Assembly (NCBI GenBank): GCA_034359265.1
Contig: CP136890.1
Span: 84,717,501-84,781,500, forward strand
DNA: 64,000 nucleotides
From: Canna indica
Taxonomy: Eukaryota > Streptophyta > Magnoliopsida > Zingiberales > Cannaceae
Direction of reading: 5' to 3'
Both the position numbers and the translations under genes were made by a program. Each line of letters starts with the position of its first letter. The stretch's first letter is position 1. Shown here piece by piece: positions 60,361-64,000 of this stretch. The notes under the pieces were generated by a model. The model was not told the DNA's origin. It saw only the letters and a program-made list of their open reading frames with translations, and did no database searches.

Positions 60361-61443
60361 ATGAACGGGTGTGCGTGGATGAACAAGTTGATCATTTTTG
60401 CAAATATACTTGCTCATCACACAAAAAATAGGTCAATTCGAGTTAGGTTCAAGAGATTTTGAGATACTATTAGTAGATATTGTCATCGAGTATTAAATGC
60501 AATCCTAAGATTACAAGATGTTTTATTTGTAAAGTCAGAACCTGTGATGCATGATTGTATAGACGAGAGATGAAAGTGGTTCAAGGTAATTAATATTCCA
60601 TTAATATAATGAGTGCCCTTAAATTTTTTTATAATATGCATTATATTTATTGTCAAGTATTGTTAATTTTATAGGGTTGTTTAGGAGCATTGGATGGTAC
60701 ATACATATCAGTGTCACCATCTGTAGCTGATAGGCCTAGATATCAGATAAGAAAAGGAAGTCTTGCAACAAATGTATTAGGTGTATGTACACGAGATTTA
60801 AAGTTTGTGTACGTATTATCATGTTGGGAAGGGCCTGCTTCAAATTATAGGGTGTTGCGTGATGCAGTTACTAGACAAAATGCATTGAATGTCTCAGTTG
60901 GTATGCACATTCATAGTTGTTCTTAATATTTGAGTTTTATATTATTTTTTTTAATAATTTCATGATTGTACCAATAGGTACATACTATCTTGTGGATGGT
61001 GGATACACCAATGAGGGGTTTTTTGCACCGTATAGAGGTAGATGATACCATCTTCAAGAGTGGGCCACTGGTTGATGTGCACCTCAAAATCGGGAAGAAA
61101 TGTTTAACTATAGGAATGCTCGAGCAAGAAATATTATAGAAATGTGTTTCGGTCTTTTGAAGAAAAGATGGGCCATTCTTCAATCTCCCTCGTTTTATCC
61201 AATGAAGATTCAGTGTCGTATCATTATTGCTTGTTGCATTCTCCATAATTTCATATGAATGAACATGGAGGTTGATCCATTGGACTCTACGATACTATTG
61301 GATGATGAAATACCAATCAGAGAAGAGTCCATTGATGTAATAGGCACTGTTGAGCCTAGCACTGAATGGACTCTACAAAAGGATAACTTAGCACAATAAA
61401 TGTATGATGAATGGAGGCAAGGGGTAGAAGTTATTAGTTTGTG
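60361..61443 (+). pseudogene. PIF/Harbinger transposase with two introns, recently inactivated
   Basis: Exons of about 60361-60585, 60675-60900 and 60978-61443 are joined by short GT-AG introns of 89 and 77 bp, keeping phase at both junctions. The protein reads HHTKNRSIRVRFKRF and ILRLQDVLFVKSEPV, then GCLGALDGTYISVSPSVADR (first acidic residue), NVLGVCTRDLKFVYVLSCWE, TYYLVDGGYTNEGFFAPYRG (second), and NIIEMCFGLLKKRWAILQSP (third). A C-terminal tail carries SSTEWTLQKDNLAQ-like sequence. The catalytic DDE residues are intact. TGA codons follow APYRGR and occur nearby, the first exon needs a frame correction, and TAA replaces a codon in the tail. Decay is therefore light. Confidence 0.85.
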
Positions 61444-61674
61444 ATGTAGAATTTTTAAGTTACGATATTTTGTTTGTGTTGAAAATACATGATGATATTG
61501 TAACTTTTTGTGTTTGATGAATATTTTGTTATTGTGTTTTTTCATCTCAAGCTATGGTGACTTTAAAATTATGAATATATTGTGATTGATGTAATAAGTA
61601 CTTGATTGTTTATGGATGTGACATGATTGTATTGTTTTAACTCTTGTCTTTTATTTTATTTTTGCTATAGGTAT

Positions 61675-62400
61675 GGAGAATGAAAATATAGCTACCGGGG
61701 TTAGGAGTGAGCGGGTCCGGGTACCCTATAATTTTCATGATACCCGAACTTTACCCTATATAGGATTGGTTCCTATATTTTGAACTCGGACCCTACCCTG
61801 TTGGAACCTAGAACCGAACTCTACTCGGAATCATCGATTTCGATTCCGGTTTCCGGTACCCTATTGGATCACCTATTTAATTTTATTAGTGTGAATAGAA
61901 AATAATGAATTAATGAATGAAAGAGTTTGTTAATGTTCACTATAATTTCTATTATTGTTTTGTGGCAAAAATAGTAATATATGTAGTGTAACCAATAAAT
62001 TATATTGAGAAATTGCAAATATGCTCCTAATTAAATATATTTATTATCTAATATATTGGATTCGAGTTAAATAATTAAATATATATAACTTGGTACCGAT
62101 TTCGGTTCCGAGTCCCGACGTGTTGGACCCGGAACCGGAATCGATTTTAATCGATTTCTTGATTTGTTACCTGGACCCTACTCGGATTTAATTTGGGTCT
62201 ACTCGGAACTTACCCGATCGGGTCGATTCTAATCGGTTCCGGGTCTACCCGGTACCCGTGCACACCCCTAATCGGGGTGCCACAAAATGAAAAAAGAAAT
62301 GGTGTAAAAAGATGTAGGCATAGTTGGACGACAAAAGAGGATGAAATGTTGTTGATCATCTTAGAAGAACTAGTTATAGTACTTGCGTTTTACACAGTTA
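61675..62400 (+). pseudogene. Myb/SANT-like ORF of the PIF element, split by a hAT MITE
   Basis: An ATG at 61675 follows an acceptor-like TTGCTATAG and reads MENENIATGV up to 61701. The 569-bp hAT element then intervenes. The frame continues at 62271 as GVPQNEKRNGVKRCRHSWTT and KEDEMLLIILEELV, the start of a Myb/SANT-like domain, and fails soon after (stop near 62406). Both PIF genes are on the + strand here, transposase first. Confidence 0.65.
61702..62270. mobile_element. hAT-type MITE, 569 bp, 8-bp TSD
   Basis: The ends are TAGGAGTGAGCGGGTCCGGG and, inverted, TAGGGGTGTGCACGGGTACC, the form of a widespread plant hAT MITE (TAGGGGTGTGCA). The 8-bp flanks ACCGGGGT (61694-61701) and ATCGGGGT (62271-62278) differ by one base. 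Several internal GGTACCCGG/CCGGAACC words are repeated in both orientations. It splits the Myb/SANT ORF, so it is younger than the PIF element. Confidence 0.88.
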
Positions 62401-64000
62401 ATTTATAGTTTTGAAAATAAAATAAAATAAAATCGAATGTTATATTTTAATATATGTTTATATACAAATAGAATGGTTTTAAAAAAAATACGATGTTTTT
62501 ATATTTTATAATATAAATTTAATTTGAAATTATATAAATTTAATTTTAGAATTAATTTTTATAATTTTAAAAAATGATTATTTAAAATTTTAATTATAAA
62601 TTAATTTACAATTTAAATCGTAAATTAAATTTTATTTATAATTTAATAATCTTAATAATTTAAATAAAAAATTTAGAATCAAATCATTGTATGCTTAGTT
62701 TTTTCAAGAATAAATTATTATATAATTAACATTTTGCAATAAAATTTGAAATTAAATATTATATTTTTAATATATTATTATATATATGAATAGAATAGTT
62801 TATCAAAATTTTTTTAATATTTTCATATTTTGTAACATAATTTTAATTTGAAATTATATAAATTTAAATTTAAAACTATTTTCATATTTTTAGAAAAATA
62901 ATTATTTTTCACTTCAATTATAAATTAATTTTTAATTTTAATTTTAAATTAAATTTATAATAATAATTTAATATTCATAATAATTAAAATTAAAATTTTA
63001 AAACTTAAATATTTTTATACCTATATTTTCAAAAATAAATAACAATATTAATATCATATTATAAAAAAATATTTTTGATGATAAAAACCAATATTAAAAT
63101 ATTTAAATTAAATTATAATTTTAAATAATAATATACAAACATACCACAAAGTAATATAAAAAAAAAATCAATAAGATATAAATCTAAGTGGTAATAAATT
63201 TTTTTATATAATGATAATAATTTATTTCAAAATGCATACATCTTCGAAGTAAAACTTTTGAATAAAAATTTAAACTTATAAGTATAGATAATTAATTAAA
63301 AATAAGAAATTTGAAATGATTTAATTTTTTTTCAAAAATAAAGGAAAAATAATATTTCATAAATAAAAAGTAATATGAAAAATAATTATATATATTAAAA
63401 AATTAATTTATGTAGATTTCAATGATTAAAAATTTTAAAATTTAAAAATAATAATATTTTTATGGATAAAATTAAAATAATATAAATATATGATAATATA
63501 ATGAAAAAAATAGAAAATAAAATATTTAAATTATTCTAAACTACGTAAATTTTTTTTATTTTGAAATACTATTTTTCATTAACGAACCCCAAAAAATGAT
63601 ATTTCAAAACTCAAAAATTAATATAAAAAAATGACAATAAATAAAAAATATTTACATTTATTATTGAAAAATAATAAATTAAAAATTAAAAATATTAAAA
63701 ATAGGTGCATATAGAGAAAATAAGTGGGGTAAAAACTTTTATTCCAAATTTAAGTGGAATAAAAATTTGGGAGGAAAAAATTTAAGTGAGGAAAGTGGCA
63801 AAAATTTGAAGACAATTAGACAGGAATGATATGTTGCTTATATATATATCAGAAATTTGAAATTATTTAAGTTTTTTAAAAAATAAAAAGATGATATATC
63901 ATAAACACAAAAGTAATATAAAAATTTATTATATACATTAAAAATTTAATTTACGCGAATTTCAATGATAAAACAAATTAAAAATACAAATATAATAAGA
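62401..64000. repeat. extremely AT-rich degenerate direct repeats
   Basis: No genes. A block with TTTGAAATTATATAAATTTA occurs near 62520 and again near 62845, with the following 100 bp similar. A second block (TAAxATTATATATATTAAAAA, then ATTTCAATGATxAAA) occurs near 63370-63435 and near 63905-63975. Consistent with old duplicated AT-rich transposon or spacer sequence. Confidence 0.55.

Noticed and set aside
1..64000. tRNA, rRNA or snoRNA genes
   Set aside because: No tRNA A/B-box pairs with cloverleaf potential or rRNA-like sequence were seen on reading both strands; covariance-model searches were not possible here.

Overview
This is a plant nuclear window. It has spliced genes with GT-AG introns, about two-thirds A+T, long AT-rich intergenic stretches, and plant-type LINE, CACTA, PIF/Harbinger, hAT, Mutator-like and LTR elements. 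The low-GC coding style does not look like a grass. A dicot or non-grass monocot fits, but I cannot name the species from sequence alone.

Only two genes look intact. The first is a SPIRAL1-like microtubule gene on the + strand (CDS 17463-18482, two coding exons, plus a 5'UTR intron). The second is a GONST3-type nucleotide-sugar transporter on the - strand (intronless CDS 19545-20666, with a 5'UTR exon near 22807-23010 and a 2.1 kb 5'UTR intron). A third locus, of unknown identity, shows coding-looking exons on the + strand between 50.65 and 53.89 kb. One of its exons has an OEP61-like repeat, and a CACTA transposon sits in the following intron.

The rest is mostly transposons and gene debris. 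0-1.56 kb: one end of a hAT element with a decayed transposase. 2.1-3.1 kb: microsatellites. 3.7-5.1 kb: LTR fragment. 7.1-7.9 kb: exons of a DWNN-domain (PQT3/RBBP6-like) gene fragment. 9.05-9.34 kb: Mutator-like MITE. 9.8-11.3 kb: rearranged RNase H fragments. 13.0-14.1 kb: foldback element. 21.03-21.86 kb: PIF MITE inside the transporter's 5'UTR intron. 23.25-25.36 kb: two AT-rich foldback units side by side. 26.7-29.4 kb: solo LTR with a 5-bp target-site duplication (TSD). 29.4-31.1 kb: retroelement debris.

33.3-40.0 kb holds a full-length but dead LINE (perfect 16-bp TSD) with a Mutator-like foldback nested near its 3' end. 42.2-45.45 kb is a PIF-ended element that appears to carry a piece of CTNNBL1 (beta-catenin-like protein 1). 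45.7-48.7 kb is a decayed two-gene PIF element with a GRF zinc-finger ORF beside it. 49.5 kb holds a perfect 38-bp inverted repeat. 53.9-58.05 kb is a deletion-derivative CACTA element. 59.2 kb is a kelch-repeat gene fragment. 60.4-62.4 kb is another PIF element, whose Myb/SANT ORF is split by a hAT MITE with an 8-bp TSD. The last 1.6 kb is very AT-rich with degenerate repeats.

I found no convincing new molecular system. The most interesting items are the gene-capturing PIF element, the rearranged 5' leader of the GONST3 gene with an in-frame upstream start, the TNP2/TNPA deletion fusion in the CACTA element, and the nested insertions whose duplications can be read base by base.
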